Origin: Intoshia linei
Taxonomy: Eukaryota; Orthonectida; Rhopaluridae
NCBI GenBank assembly: GCA_001642005.1
Contig: LWCA01000211.1
Location: forward strand, 1 to 39,794
DNA length: 39,794 nt
Direction: 5' to 3'
Shown: in pieces, positions 1-10,403 of the stretch
Layout of the letters: each line of letters begins with the position of its first letter
How positions within the stretch are numbered: the first letter of the stretch is position 1
The notes under the pieces: generated by a model
What the model saw: only the letters and a program-made list of their open reading frames with translations
Told to the model about the DNA's origin: nothing
Databases searched by the model: none
Program-made: the position numbers and the translations under genes

Positions 1-404
1 CGCATGTCGCATATATAAAAAAATTTGATTTTTAATTAAAAAATTAATAACACAGAATTTAGCCGGTAAAACCAGTTGCTTCCTCACACAACGAAGAAAC
101 ATCCAGGCCCGTGAGAGATAAATTTTTAGTATAATATCATTATAAAGAGGTAAGTAACTTATTTAAATTATTTCAAGAGCGTTTGGCCAGTAAAAACCCA
201 CTTTCTTTACAATATTTCTCATAAAGATAATCTGAATTATTATTACTTTTTAAAATCATTTTTAAGGTTCCCATACTCACACCGTATAATACTTTTATTA
301 AAACTTATTTGATTTAAATTTGAGAAATGATGTTGTTTCATTGCATACAACAGTAATTTAGAAAACTTTAAATTGAAAAATATCGCATTTAGATTTCACA
401 GAAC

Positions 405-430
405 ACGGGTTGAGAACCACTGCTCTAGAG
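405..430. repeat. hAT-type right terminal end plus 8-bp target site
   Basis: The sequence reads gggttgagaaccactg, the reverse complement of the classic hAT terminus CAGTGGTTCTCAACCC. It is followed directly by CTCTAGAG (423-430), a typical 8-bp hAT target site. The matching left end is not visible and may lie left of the window or be decayed. Confidence 0.6.
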
Positions 431-593
431 TTTTGAATAAATGATCAACATCTGAAAACTAATAATTATGAAAAATTCTACCATAAAAATAAACAAAAGT
501 TGATGAATTTTTTTATATTTTATTGGAATCTCACGGACCAAGGTATATAGTTTTGGACACCAGGGGTCCACGGTCCCGAATCGAGAACCACTG
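431..593. mobile_element. family A hAT-type MITE fragment (right end)
   Basis: The end cgagaaccactg at 582-593 is followed by CTCTAAAA (594-601). Going inward, the sequence matches, in reverse complement, the family A copy starting at 5527 and the copy ending at 21933. Shared features are the 'ctcacggaccaggtatata' segment, 'aaataaacaaaagttgat' and 'atcaacatctg'. It abuts the 8-bp target site of another hAT end (423-430), and its own flank resembles that site at 6 of 8 positions, so it may have inserted into that duplication. The distal part is missing. Confidence 0.6.
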
Positions 594-1258
594 CTCTAAA
601 AGTTATATATTCAATTTTAAATTGTGTTGAGTAAATTGTAAAATACAATTATTTATTCATGGAGATAATATGATTTTTTTGTTTAGGGGCATTAGCCTAA
701 AAAATGTTTAGTATTCCTGGTCTAGTCTTATTCTATTAAGTAATGCTAATCAGGTGTAAATATTTTGATGTAAGATGTAAATTGAAAAAATCATTTAAAA
801 TTGCTAATAAATTTAATGTCACTAGATAATTATAAAATATTAATAATAATTATAATTAAACGCATTTTATACTTTATTATACTAGATTTATTTAATATAT
901 TTTACGGCATAATGTGTTTTAAGAATTATAAAAATTGTATAAATTACCATAAAATTTCCAAAGTTGACGAAATTACATAAAACGTTAAATTAATCTTAAT
1001 ACTCAAATATTTGCTTGACTATATCTTGAATAAATATCAAAACATTTTTGTTATATAAAATTAAATGTCGGTGGCGTGTTATTTAAAAAAAATTTTCTTA
1101 GAATTTAAACAAGAAAATTAGATAGTCAGTTTCGTTATGTACAATGTACATTTACACTAAAAAAAATTAAATATGAGAAATTAACACTTCACTTTCTAAC
1201 GAGTTATTACAAAACTATTACAATTATTTACTAAATTTTATAATTATGTATATTTTAG

Positions 1259-1404
1259 GAACTTCAAATTGGACACCAGATTATTTTGAAAACATTGGTG
1301 GTATTAGCATTCAGTTTGTTCCAAACGCATTCCTTGAAATGGACACAAACGTTACTAAAATATTTGAAAGGGATTGGTATAGCAAATATGCATTTGAAAA
1401 TTAA
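1259..1404 (+). CDS. PLD3: PLD3/PLD4-like phospholipase D family protein, last exon only
   Basis: This is a 3' partial gene. The exon opens after the acceptor tattttag at 1258. With one base from an upstream exon it reads (G)TSNWTPDYFENIGGIS..., ends ...FERDWYSKYAFEN and stops at TAA 1402-1404. The GTSNW-x(4)-YF-x(4)-G block followed by an IFxRDWxSxY terminus is what follows the second HKD active site in the PLD3/PLD4 group of endolysosomal, membrane-anchored nucleases. The HKD motifs themselves are not in the window, so catalytic competence cannot be judged. The stop lies only 138 bp before the Rho GTPase start. The family call rests on about 47 residues; another PLD-family member is possible. 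Confidence 0.72.
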
Positions 1405-1541
1405 TAATGTCTAATAAACGTTGAAAATATCTTAAATTTAGAAGTTTATTAAGTTATTGATTTAATAGGTAGTATTTGTTCAAGATTCTCGTATTAAAAT
1501 AAACAATAAGACAAATTTTTAATATAAATGCTCTTATCGAA

Positions 1542-2327
1542 ATGAGTGAAAATTTAGTAAAACGACCAAGTGAGAAACACACATACGGACGTACATTTAG
1601 AAGAAAATGCGTAATTGTGGGAGATGGTGGAATCGGCAAAACGTGCGTGTATGTTGCTTACGCAAAGCAAGATTTTATAGAATCACATGTACCAACTGTA
1701 TTTGAAACGTACATTACAGACATTCATCTTGAAGAAGAAAATACAAATGTTATAGTTTGAAACTTTTGATATAGCATATAATATAATCTAGCTTTCACTA
1801 TGGGATACCGCCGGCCAAGAAGATTATGACCGACTTCGACCTTTGTCGTACCCAGAAACCAACGTGGCTCTACTTGGATTTTCGATTAAATCTCCAGACA
1901 GTTACACCAACGGAAAAGAGAAATGGGCACAAGAGCTCTGCCATTTTTGTAAAGATTCCATTAAAATTGTTCTTGCTCTAAAAGTCGATTTACGAGAAGA
2001 TATAGGTTTTGTAAATTTAATCAAGTGTATATTTTATTTTCTTTTTAGACACTATAAATGAGCTTGCTAAAAATAATATCAAACTAATCACTAAACAAGA
2101 AACTATATGCCTTCAAGTAATTAATTATATTGATTTTCATTACATTTTAAAAGACTGATATTAAATTTGACGCAAGTCACGAATGTTCAGCTAAAACCCG
2201 CGTTGGTACTTTGTCTTTAAATTTTTAATTTAATGTTGAAATAGGCATAGACGAACTTTTTCAAATGGTTGCTCGCATGTCTTTAACAACTCTTAAAAAA
2301 AAGAAAAGCAAATGCAGTATTCTCTGA
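1542..2327 (+). CDS. Rho-family small GTPase (RhoA-like), 5 exons
   Basis: Exons are 1542-1754, 1792-2005, 2049-2116, 2154-2205 and 2245-2327, giving 209 residues; the four introns are 37-43 nt. It is a molecular switch that would control actin and membrane dynamics at the plasma membrane. Visible motifs are the P-loop GDGGIGKT, switch I VPTVFETY, switch [20 protein letters not shown], the G5 motif ECSAKT, a Rho-type insert region, and a polybasic tail ending in the CAAX box CSIL. Leucine at the last position predicts geranylgeranylation. [11 protein letters not shown] and the KW-x(4)-HFC segment are closest to RhoA/B/C. One oddity is that the G4 guanine-specificity motif, normally [NT]KxD, reads LKVD (ALKVDL), so nucleotide specificity or affinity may be altered. 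The upstream gap is only 138 bp. A possible poly(A) signal lies at 2401-2406. Confidence 0.93.
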
Positions 2328-3412
2328 TGTACGGACACTAATGTTTTTATATCTTTTTGACTCATTTTTAGGGTATAACCAGTATATTGATACCTTTTTA
2401 AATAAATTTTTATTTTATCATTTATAAAATTTAATTTTATTTTATCGTTTTATTGTAATTTGTTAATTAATTAAATTTAATCTATATTTTAATATATATA
2501 TTACTAAAAATATCTTATCGCTAATTTGAAAATTAAAAAATGTAATGCAGAGTGGTAACAATAATGCGCAAATTTCATGACAGGTAATATTGTTTAACAT
2601 TAGAAACAAAAAGTTTTATTTTCATTTGGCGCATTTTGGATTTTATTTGCACAGGCAATTTTGCCTTGAAATGTTATTATTTTGTCGATCCTGTAATTTA
2701 AAATTTAAATTATTGACGGTACTTTTAATTTATTTTACTTATAATAATTATTATAATTAATTAGTCTGTTATTAATTTTGAAAGTTTTTTAAATTTACGA
2801 AAAAATCTGAACTTTGGGATATTTTGGTGGTAAATAAAACTAGAAAAATCGAAAATATTAATATAAATTTCAAATTTAGAAATCGGTAATGATATTATTG
2901 CGAACAATATAATTTTTTGATTGATACCTTTAAAATATTAATCGTACTGAACATAAACATTCTTCTACTTTAAATATATGAATACTGCAGTGGATGTCAA
3001 ACATTGTTTCTGCATCACCCTTTGAAAAAATTATTTTGTTTTTGTGATATCCAGAATACACCATCTGAAAAAATAAAATAGTAAAAAACCACCACTGATT
3101 TGACGAACCCTAAAGTACCAAAAATATAACATTTAAATTTTTAATTGCTGAAACTAAAAGTATTTTTCTAGGATCTATTCTTATAAGTTAAAACTAAAAG
3201 TTATTACTACATGTATACTATGCTTGTATTTGATTTATTGATTAATGTTTGATAGAGAAACAAATAATCAAAAATGAATGATACACGGAAAAGATCTATT
3301 AACACAAATTTGTAATTTACAAATACATCAGTTATTATTAAAATACAACTTAACAAATTATAGTGGAAATTAATAATTTCAATTGAGCGTAAATTCAATT
3401 TAATCTTGTGAT
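2328..3412. other. intergenic region without recognised gene
   Basis: About 1.1 kb of AT-rich DNA lies between the Rho stop and the first ELAPOR start candidate. I see no spliceable coding pattern on either strand and no clear transposon ends. It presumably contains the ELAPOR promoter, which cannot be recognised by eye. Confidence 0.6.
2401..2406 (+). terminator. poly(A) signal AATAAA for the Rho gene
   Basis: AATAAA lies about 75 nt after the Rho stop codon and is followed by T-rich sequence. In such AT-rich DNA the motif is common by chance, so only its position supports it. Confidence 0.4.
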
Positions 3413-6400
3413 ATGCTTGTATGGTTCCTGTTGAGTTATTTTACACTCAACTTTATTTGTCGCGGAGTTCTTAAGATAAAAATGACTATATTGTGTAATA
3501 TATTTATTTTGATTATAAATTTAAAATTGTATTTGAATCAAATTGTGCCCTCTCAGGATTTAAGAAAATGTGGACTACAGGATGTGCGATATGAGTACAG
3601 TTCTTGTGAAAACCAAGAATATAGATGGAGATTTGCAGTGCCAAAATTTAAAGATACATTAAAAAAATGTTCTTATCAAAATTCTACTTTATTTCAACCA
3701 GTTATATCCGACACATGTACGACTGATTGCCAGCCAGGCGAATATTATGATATTGACAAAACTCAATCTTGCGTTCCATGTCCACCCGGAACGTATTCTT
3801 ATGGAGATATACGAATTTATGATGGTAAGTATTTACTATTTCGTTTTAACATTTTTTAAGATTGGGATGAAGCTATCTTGCAAAAATATTTTAAAACAGA
3901 TTTGGAATACTATGATATCGATTATGATGGAACTAAGAGTTGTCCTGAATCTAGCTGGTGGTTTGTCAAGGACAATGCACTCTTTAGCTCCCCTAAAAAT
4001 TGCATTGCTACTTTATCTCATACTGTAATTCTAAAAAAGGAAGGTACTCTTCGTTTCCAATACATGATTTCCGGATCAAATATTATATTTAGGTAATAAT
4101 TTTATTTATTATTTTAAAATGTACAAAATTACGTATTAGTCTTTCGCATTTATGATATATTTATCGGAAATTATATTTTTATTTAATCTTTTCAGTTTTT
4201 TCAACCTTTTTAAAATATAACTTATGGTTAAAATATAAATATTAAAATAATTGAAAATATATATTATTACGAAATCATGTAACATTTGCACATTTAAATG
4301 TGACATGTCATATTTTCATGTATGTAAAGTTTGTAAACATTGTTTATGTATATTGTACATTCTACAATAATAATTGTAATACACAATTAATTAAAAATTG
4401 ATTAACATTACTTGCAATTAGAAATTATTAAAGTTTACGAGTTTTTTGAATTATACTTTCAAATATTGAAGTTTCTAAATTTGATGTGATGGCTCTTCTT
4501 CGAAAGGTCTAGTTTGCTATGGATAAAATGTGTTTCTTTTATTGAAAATGCAATTTAGCTTAAACATTCAAGCCGATACATGTTCTTCCGTTGATCAAAT
4601 GACGATTTATCTAAATGAAAGGAATGGAGATAGTTGGGTTAATAAGGAAACAGTTCTGCATACTGGGAAGTATAATATTCATTGGGTTGTCACTTTGGCT
4701 ACAGGGATTAATTTTGGTTTTGATGATGAAATGAATAAAGGAGTAAATGGTACAAATATATCCCTAAATGATTATGTCAAAATTAATTTTATTGAAATCA
4801 CTGGAATTGCGCTTATACCAGACTGTCGAAAATGTAAACCAGGATATTATGCTAGCAATAATGCCACCTCCAAATGCACACCATGTCCATATAATTCATA
4901 TTCACCTTCTTCTGGAGCTACTGAGTAATTTTTTTCATTATTTTACCAAACTATTAATTTATTATAAAATCTTACATAAACTCACTATTACCAAACATGT
5001 TATTCAATTTTACCAACCCTTTAAAGCAGAGATCTCTAATTTTATAATGTTTTTACTGACATTTAAAATTTGATTATTTACATGTAATGTTACGTTTTTG
5101 TGTGTTATCTGGAAATTACTGTATTAGCTGTAATTTTTTTTAAATTGTAGTACTTAGTTTTTTTTTATTTTTCAAAATGAGTAATTTGTGGTATGATCGT
5201 GAAGGTGCAAGTTTTTAAGGTTCCAATTTATAATAAAGCTCATGATTAAAATAAATATCTCGAATTGTTTTAAAAATATGACTAATTTTTAAAATAAGGT
5301 AATTTGGATTTTTGGGTGTGAATATAAAAAAATCAATATTTTCCAGTTCTATTTTAGAATTACATATTTTATTTTTAACTTGTATTTGTATAATTTTATT
5401 TGTACATGATAATTCTTTCTTTAACGGAATAATTGGTCTAGAAAAAAATATCATTACGTTAACCAGGAATTTTTTTGAAAAAATATTTCGTTAACTGAAT
5501 TTTTATAAATAAAATATACATTAAAACAGTGATTCCCATTGGGGTCCAAAATTATATGCCTGGGGTTCGTGAGATTCACATAAAATATAAAAAATTTTTG
5601 ATCAACTTTCGTTTATTTTTATAGGAGAACTTTTAATATTTATTAGAGAGTTTCTAGATGTTGATTATCCCAAAGCCTAAACGACTGCTATATTATTATT
5701 TCAAAAATCCCACTTTTATCCCACTATTAATAAAATTTAATTAAAAATATCATTTTAAGCCCTAAGGAAAAATTGACTTTTACAAATATTTTTTTGAAAA
5801 ATCTCATTTTACCAAACTTTATGAAAAAAATCAACTTAAACCACAAAATAAAAAATTCAATACCAACCCCTATAGGGGAAAAATAGGCTTTTTGCAATAT
5901 TTTTTGAAAAAATCGATTTTACCAAATTTTATGAGAAAAACCTCTTATTTCAACACAAAATAAAACTTCAATATTACCATCGGTTAAGGGAAATGTCTTT
6001 TTCCAATATTATTTTGAAAAATCTTATGAGCAACAAATTCCTAATCCAAAACCCAAAATAAAAAATCACCAAAGGTGTTTCACCAAATTGGTCACATCAA
6101 TGGTTAAAGTTTTTTTACGTTGTTTTCTAAAGATTTGATTTGAGTTTTCCCCGCCCGTTAAACATCCTTCTAGATTAGTGGATCCCAAAGTGGTCCACAT
6201 GGACCATAGAAAATTTATAGGTGGTCATAAAAAACGTATACTTGTTACCTTAATGACGTATTCAGGATTAAAGCCATTTTTTAATAAATTATATTGTCCA
6301 CATACATTTTTTTGTCGGCAAGTGGTCCATGATGGAAAAAGTTTGGGAACCACTGATTAAAAAGTCTAGACTCTAGACTTGTATAATACGATCTGAAGCA

Positions 6401-9312
6401 CATTGCGACCTATCATTGTTGGTACGAAAACAGTCCAAACAGGAACTTTAAATTTTTTCAACACGGTTTGAAGTATAAAGTTTCCAAACATTAATCAAAA
6501 CGCCAGTTTAATAAAACTGCGAAAAACACATTTTTTTATAAACAAAAAATTTGATAATACTTAATTAGTATTTTCAGTGAGTGGGTAGTGACAAGTCTGT
6601 CAATAGAAACTTTTAAAATAGTTTTTCTTAACCGGGTCAATACGCGAGTTTTTGGGGTGCCGGAGCTGTTTCTGTTTTATTAATGAATTAATTAATAATT
6701 AATTTAATTAAAAAATATGATAACTCGTTATCATTATTATTAGATTAACATTTTAAATATCAATTACATATATAGTAATTTTAATTACTATATTAATTAA
6801 TTGATTAATTAAGAGATGCATCACTAAAAACATTAAAAAGTACTGTCTTAGAGCAGAGTCGGCAACCTTTTGCGTCTCATGGGCCACTTTTTATTTATCA
6901 AAAAATTCTACGGGCCCGTTTTTGAAAATTTACACATGATAAATTTTAATTTTAACATTATGCGTGTGGTAACATTTAAAATTTGTTAGCATTTCTATAT
7001 TTGCCAACTACTGCATATGAAGTATATAACACGCATAGTGTTAACTGAAGAGAAACGGTTCTAGAATATTTAACAACATATAATATTCAGGGCCAAAATG
7101 ACCAACTAAATGATTAAAATGAGCCAATTATGGTAGAAAAGTGTTTAAAAGTTGAAAAATAAATAATTTACATATTTACTCAAAGGGCCACCAAAATTAT
7201 TTTGTGGACCACTGGTTGCCGACCCCTAGTCTTAGAGGTAATACTTATTCATAATATTTAGTGGTACTTTAAATAATTTGCTTATGATATTAAAGTTGAT
7301 AATTTCTAATTAGATGTATGGCATGCAAAAGTAATGAATATTCATCTGTAGGTGCAGCGAAATGTGTAGATAAACCTGCTTGCAAAAGTTACAATTTTTT
7401 TGAAATTGAAAGTGTCTGTCTCGACTATAAATCTACTAAAACATATGAATGGATGTCTCCAAAATTTTGCAATAGTTCGGCCATAAATAGTATCCAATTA
7501 CCGTTAACTCAAAAGGACACGACTTGTTCGAGGTGCAATAGTGGATACTTTATAAACACTTTGGGGAAATGCCAAGCATGTCCTAAGAATACATATAATG
7601 ATGGATACATTGTTAAATTCAATGAATGTAGAAAATGCCCGATAAAATCTCATCCTCGATACAATTTAAATATTACTTCATGGCTTGATCCAGATATAAA
7701 TATATCCAAAAAAATTGAGAGTTCAAATGAAGGAGTAAATAAATCACAAATTTGGATACACCAAAAAGACTTTATTCAAAATTATCCATATGCAAACACT
7801 AGTTTCTACATTTTTTTTTATGATTTCCTCCTCAATTCTCTAGATTTGTATATGAATGATGATATTAAACCACTAGGTTTTGTTGAATTTGAATTAGAAA
7901 CAAAATGCGCTGTAAATTGTTCATTATCATATAGACTATTTTCTCATGACAAAAGTGTCCATAGCTTTGGTTCTTTAATTAAACAAAAAGTGTCCATCCC
8001 CATTAAAACAAAGAGTTCTCAAATTATAGCATTTTACTTTGAAAGTGGACTAAAAAGTGATTACCTTAGAATTTATTCTTTAAATGTAACTAACCTTGAT
8101 AAGGACAAAGGTGCTGTGGGTTGTATTAAATGTGATTTTGATTCTAAAAATAGAACTTGCGCGAGTTGTGCTACCAATCAATATTACAATTTAAATCAAA
8201 ACAAGTGCATGCAATGTCCGAAAAATACTGTAATTGTTAAAACTAGGGGCGCTGAGAATGAATGCTGTAAAGAGTGTATGTTTGGAAAGATTCCTGTAAA
8301 TGCTACATATTGTGCAACTTCATGTACTTTTACTATTGAAGATGTGAATTATAATTTTACTAAACTTGCAAAGATTCACGTTGTGAAAGGTATGTCTCAA
8401 TTTAGACACTCTGGCTTAGAACATTACTCTCAATTCAATATTAGTTTGTGTGGTGATGGAATTTTGTTTCCACAAGTATCTTGCTCTTCTAAACGTCTTC
8501 ACACAGTTGATGCATCTATGATTTGTCAAAATACAGTTTATCCTTCTTTTGACAAGGATAAGACTAAAAAATATTTAATTTTATCTACAGCTGTAAGCAT
8601 TGCGGACAATCTTGTAAACATTACTCGGACTGACAGATCTTTTATATCCTTGTTTAACCAAACCGGCTTTCCTCTCACACCATCTAGTATTTTAAGTGAT
8701 ATCAATTTCGTATACGAAGGTCACAAAAAACCTTATTATTGCAATTCAAGCAGAAAAGTTGTGGTTACTTTACGATGTGACAAATCAATTAAAGAGTTAA
8801 ATCACATAGAAATACCTCCAAATTGCCATCAAGCGACGTGCGATGGTTGTACATTCCATTTTCTTTGGAACTCTTATTATGCTTGCCCAATTTGTAATAA
8901 TCAATCCGTCGTCCAAGTTAAAGGTGAATGCACAAATGGAATGCAAACTTTACACTACTTTGAAAATACACACTGTAGATTAGAAACTAATGGAACCGAA
9001 GGTCTTTACATAAAATCTATCGAATGTAGCGATCTCAATATTGCTGTTCGTATTTCAGTTGTTGTTTGTGTGTTAGTGGCTTGTATTTTGCTTTTATTTA
9101 TAGGATATTGTTGGCGTAAAAACAGAAATTTGGAATATAAATATATGAGACTTATTCAATCTAATGATGCTGATATTGACAGCACCGACGGACAGTGTAT
9201 GATTGATAATAATGGAGATGATAGTTTAGTTAATCACCTATATAATACAAACACTCCGCCCGTCCAATACATTCCGAAAATTTTCAGAAAGTCCAAAAAT
9301 AAAAAGGTATAA
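3413..9312 (+). CDS. ELAPOR1: ELAPOR (EIG121/KIAA1324-type) endosome-lysosome associated receptor, 4 exons
   Basis: Exons are 3413-3824, 3861-4092, 4559-4924 and 7314-9312, about 1002 residues (979 if the second ATG at 3482 is used). Human ELAPOR1 is about 1000 residues. The ATG at 3482 gives the better signal peptide (MTILCNIFILIINLKLYL). The ectodomain has repeated CxPCPxGTYS / CxxCxxGYY cysteine modules. A region around the CTF...YNFTKLA segment through SLCGDG and VTLRCDK resembles the mannose-6-phosphate-receptor-homology part of the family. Then come the diagnostic TCDGCTFHFLWNSYYACPIC block, a single membrane helix (about 9050-9108) and the juxtamembrane RKNRNLEYKYMRLI motif. In vertebrates it is a type I membrane protein of the endolysosomal and trans-Golgi system linked to autophagy and secretory granule maturation; the same role here is inferred. 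Intron 1 is 36 nt, while intron 3 is 2.4 kb because of MITEs. Many NxS/T sites fit a secreted ectodomain. Confidence 0.95.
5527..6175. mobile_element. family A hAT-type MITE in ELAPOR intron 3
   Basis: The left end CAGTGATTCCCATTGGGG starts at 5527 after CATTAAAA (5519-5526). The first 170 bp or so match, inverted, the copies at 431-593 and 21120-21933. The interior holds a tandem repeat with a 110-bp period. Its right end is uncertain. It may stop near 6175, where another short element begins, or it may run to 6354, where the following 8 bp GATTAAAA match the left flank at 7 of 8 positions. No coding capacity for a transposase was seen. Confidence 0.65.
5788..6075. repeat. 110-bp tandem repeat inside family A element
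   Basis: The anchor ttttgaaaaa recurs with its G at 5796, 5906 and 6016, an exact 110-bp step. Each unit also carries a TTATGAgAAA-like block, an 'acaaaataaaa' block and a G-rich 'aggggaaaa' block. The third unit is partial. A more diverged unit may precede at about 5700. Confidence 0.75.
6176..6355. mobile_element. 180-bp hAT-type MITE or right arm of family A
   Basis: The left end tAGTGGATCCCAAAGTGGTCCA and the right end TTTGGGAACCACTG are inverted repeats of the hAT type (CAGTGGTTCCCAAA). A secondary inverted pair GTGGTCCA.. / ..TGGACCA lies just inside. It lies within ELAPOR intron 3. There is no clean target duplication for this unit alone, so it may instead be the right part of the element starting at 5527. 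The 60-residue open frame across it is not a gene. Confidence 0.55.
6854..7228. mobile_element. hAT-type MITE with CAGAGTCGGCAACC ends in ELAPOR intron 3
   Basis: The left end is CAGAGTCGGCAACCTTTTGC and the right end, reverse-complemented, is TAGGGGTCGGCAACCAGTGG. GTCTTAGAG occurs at 6845-6853 and again at 7229-7237, a perfect flanking duplication (8 bp plus one ambiguous base). GTCGGCAA(A/C)C termini followed by a GGGCC motif are typical of a widespread hAT group. The element is 375 bp with no open frame and ends about 85 bp before the last ELAPOR exon. Confidence 0.88.
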
Positions 9313-9498
9313 ACTATAAACTTTTTATATTATTTTTAACGTTTATAAATGTTACCCTATGGACAAAACTTAGGATTTTGTAAAATCTTTATAGTTGACA
9401 GTCATGTACTCTGCACATTGTAATGATGTCTGTACCGAATATATGTTATGATAAAATTGGGCCAATATGAAATAATTATATATTGTGGTTATGTGACA

Positions 9499-9504
9499 AA
9501 TAAA
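9499..9504 (+). terminator. poly(A) signal AATAAA for ELAPOR
   Basis: AATAAA lies about 190 nt after the ELAPOR stop and just upstream of a MITE at 9520. Position is the only support. Confidence 0.35.
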
Positions 9505-9519
9505 AACATATGGTACAAT

Positions 9520-9700
9520 CAGGGCTGTGGAAAGGGTCTACTTATTAAATTTCTTAAGTATACCAAAACTTCGATAACCAATGCAATTTCTACCGGTTAT
9601 TTTTAATTTTTAGATAATAAAAAATCGATTAGGCAATGTATAAATATTCCATTTTTTAAATTTTTTTATAAGGGCCTACTGCTAGCTCTCCACGGCCCTT
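9520..9700. mobile_element. 181-bp hAT-type MITE (CAGGGCYGTGGARAG ends)
   Basis: The left end is CAGGGCTGTGGAAAGGG. The right end, reverse-complemented, is AAGGGCCGTGGAGAGC. The flanks are GGTACAAT (9512-9519) and GGTACACG (9701-9708), which agree at 6 of 8 positions as an aged 8-bp target duplication. It lies downstream of ELAPOR in the gap before the 3' end of SEC63. It is non-coding. Confidence 0.7.
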
Positions 9701-10403
9701 GGTACACGCATTAACTATTTTATAAGCTGCTCCAAATTCTATTTTAAATTTCAATTAATATTTTTTAAAATTAAATGAAGGGTAAGTTAGTAAATCAATA
9801 CAAACATATTTAGATATTTATTACAAATGATTCGAATGTGTTAATGTGTAAATCAGGTGACCAATCTTGTTTTTTATAAATACTGTTAATGACTAGGATA
9901 AGAAAAGTTTTACATTATCTTAATAAAAATGATATCAATGTCTTACTGTGGGTCAAGAATTAGTTTTAGTTGGAATTAATTGAAAATACTGGTTTTATTT
10001 TATTACACCAATCATAAATAAATTTTTTCATCAATTACAAAGGGAAAATACATTTTAAATATTTTGAAAAAACCAAACTTTACCAGAATAACCCATCTTT
10101 ATATAAAGGTTCACTTATGATTTGATTAAATTTGATTCGTCTGTTGGGTTGGATAAAATGTATTTTTCTTTATAATAAATTATTAATATGGGTCAAATTT
10201 TCCATTAGGGTTTGATTAAAATTGGTTTTTATGTAATATTGGTAACTAGTGTCACTAAACCATTTAATGTGTAGATTGGCCATCTAATTTTAAAATTAAA
10301 TCAATTTTTAGAAAAATGATCTTATAAAGCTCGACGATCTAAACAATTCTTAGAACCAAATTATCTAATATAAATAAAATTTAAAAAACTAATTTTTAAT
10401 TGA
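9701..10403. other. intergenic gap between ELAPOR and SEC63 3' ends
   Basis: The two genes converge here. About 10000-10330 has diverged similarity to the family A interior (alternating 'ttaccagaataacccat', 'gggtcaaattttcc' and 'agggtttgatt' blocks). No gene was seen on either strand. Confidence 0.5.

Larger units (their letters stand above)
1..1258. other. probable intronic DNA upstream of PLD-like terminal exon
   Basis: No exon could be supported here. The stretch is AT-rich and holds two hAT-type right ends (near 405-422 and at 593) and fragments of repeat family A. It ends in a splice acceptor (tattttag, 1251-1258), so it is most likely the last intron of the phospholipase D-like gene whose final exon starts at 1259. 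The earlier exons would lie to the left of the window. Confidence 0.5.

Noticed and set aside
6178-6360. 60-residue plus-strand open frame
   Set aside because: It lies across the inverted-repeat ends of a MITE inside an ELAPOR intron and its peptide simply mirrors the terminal repeats.
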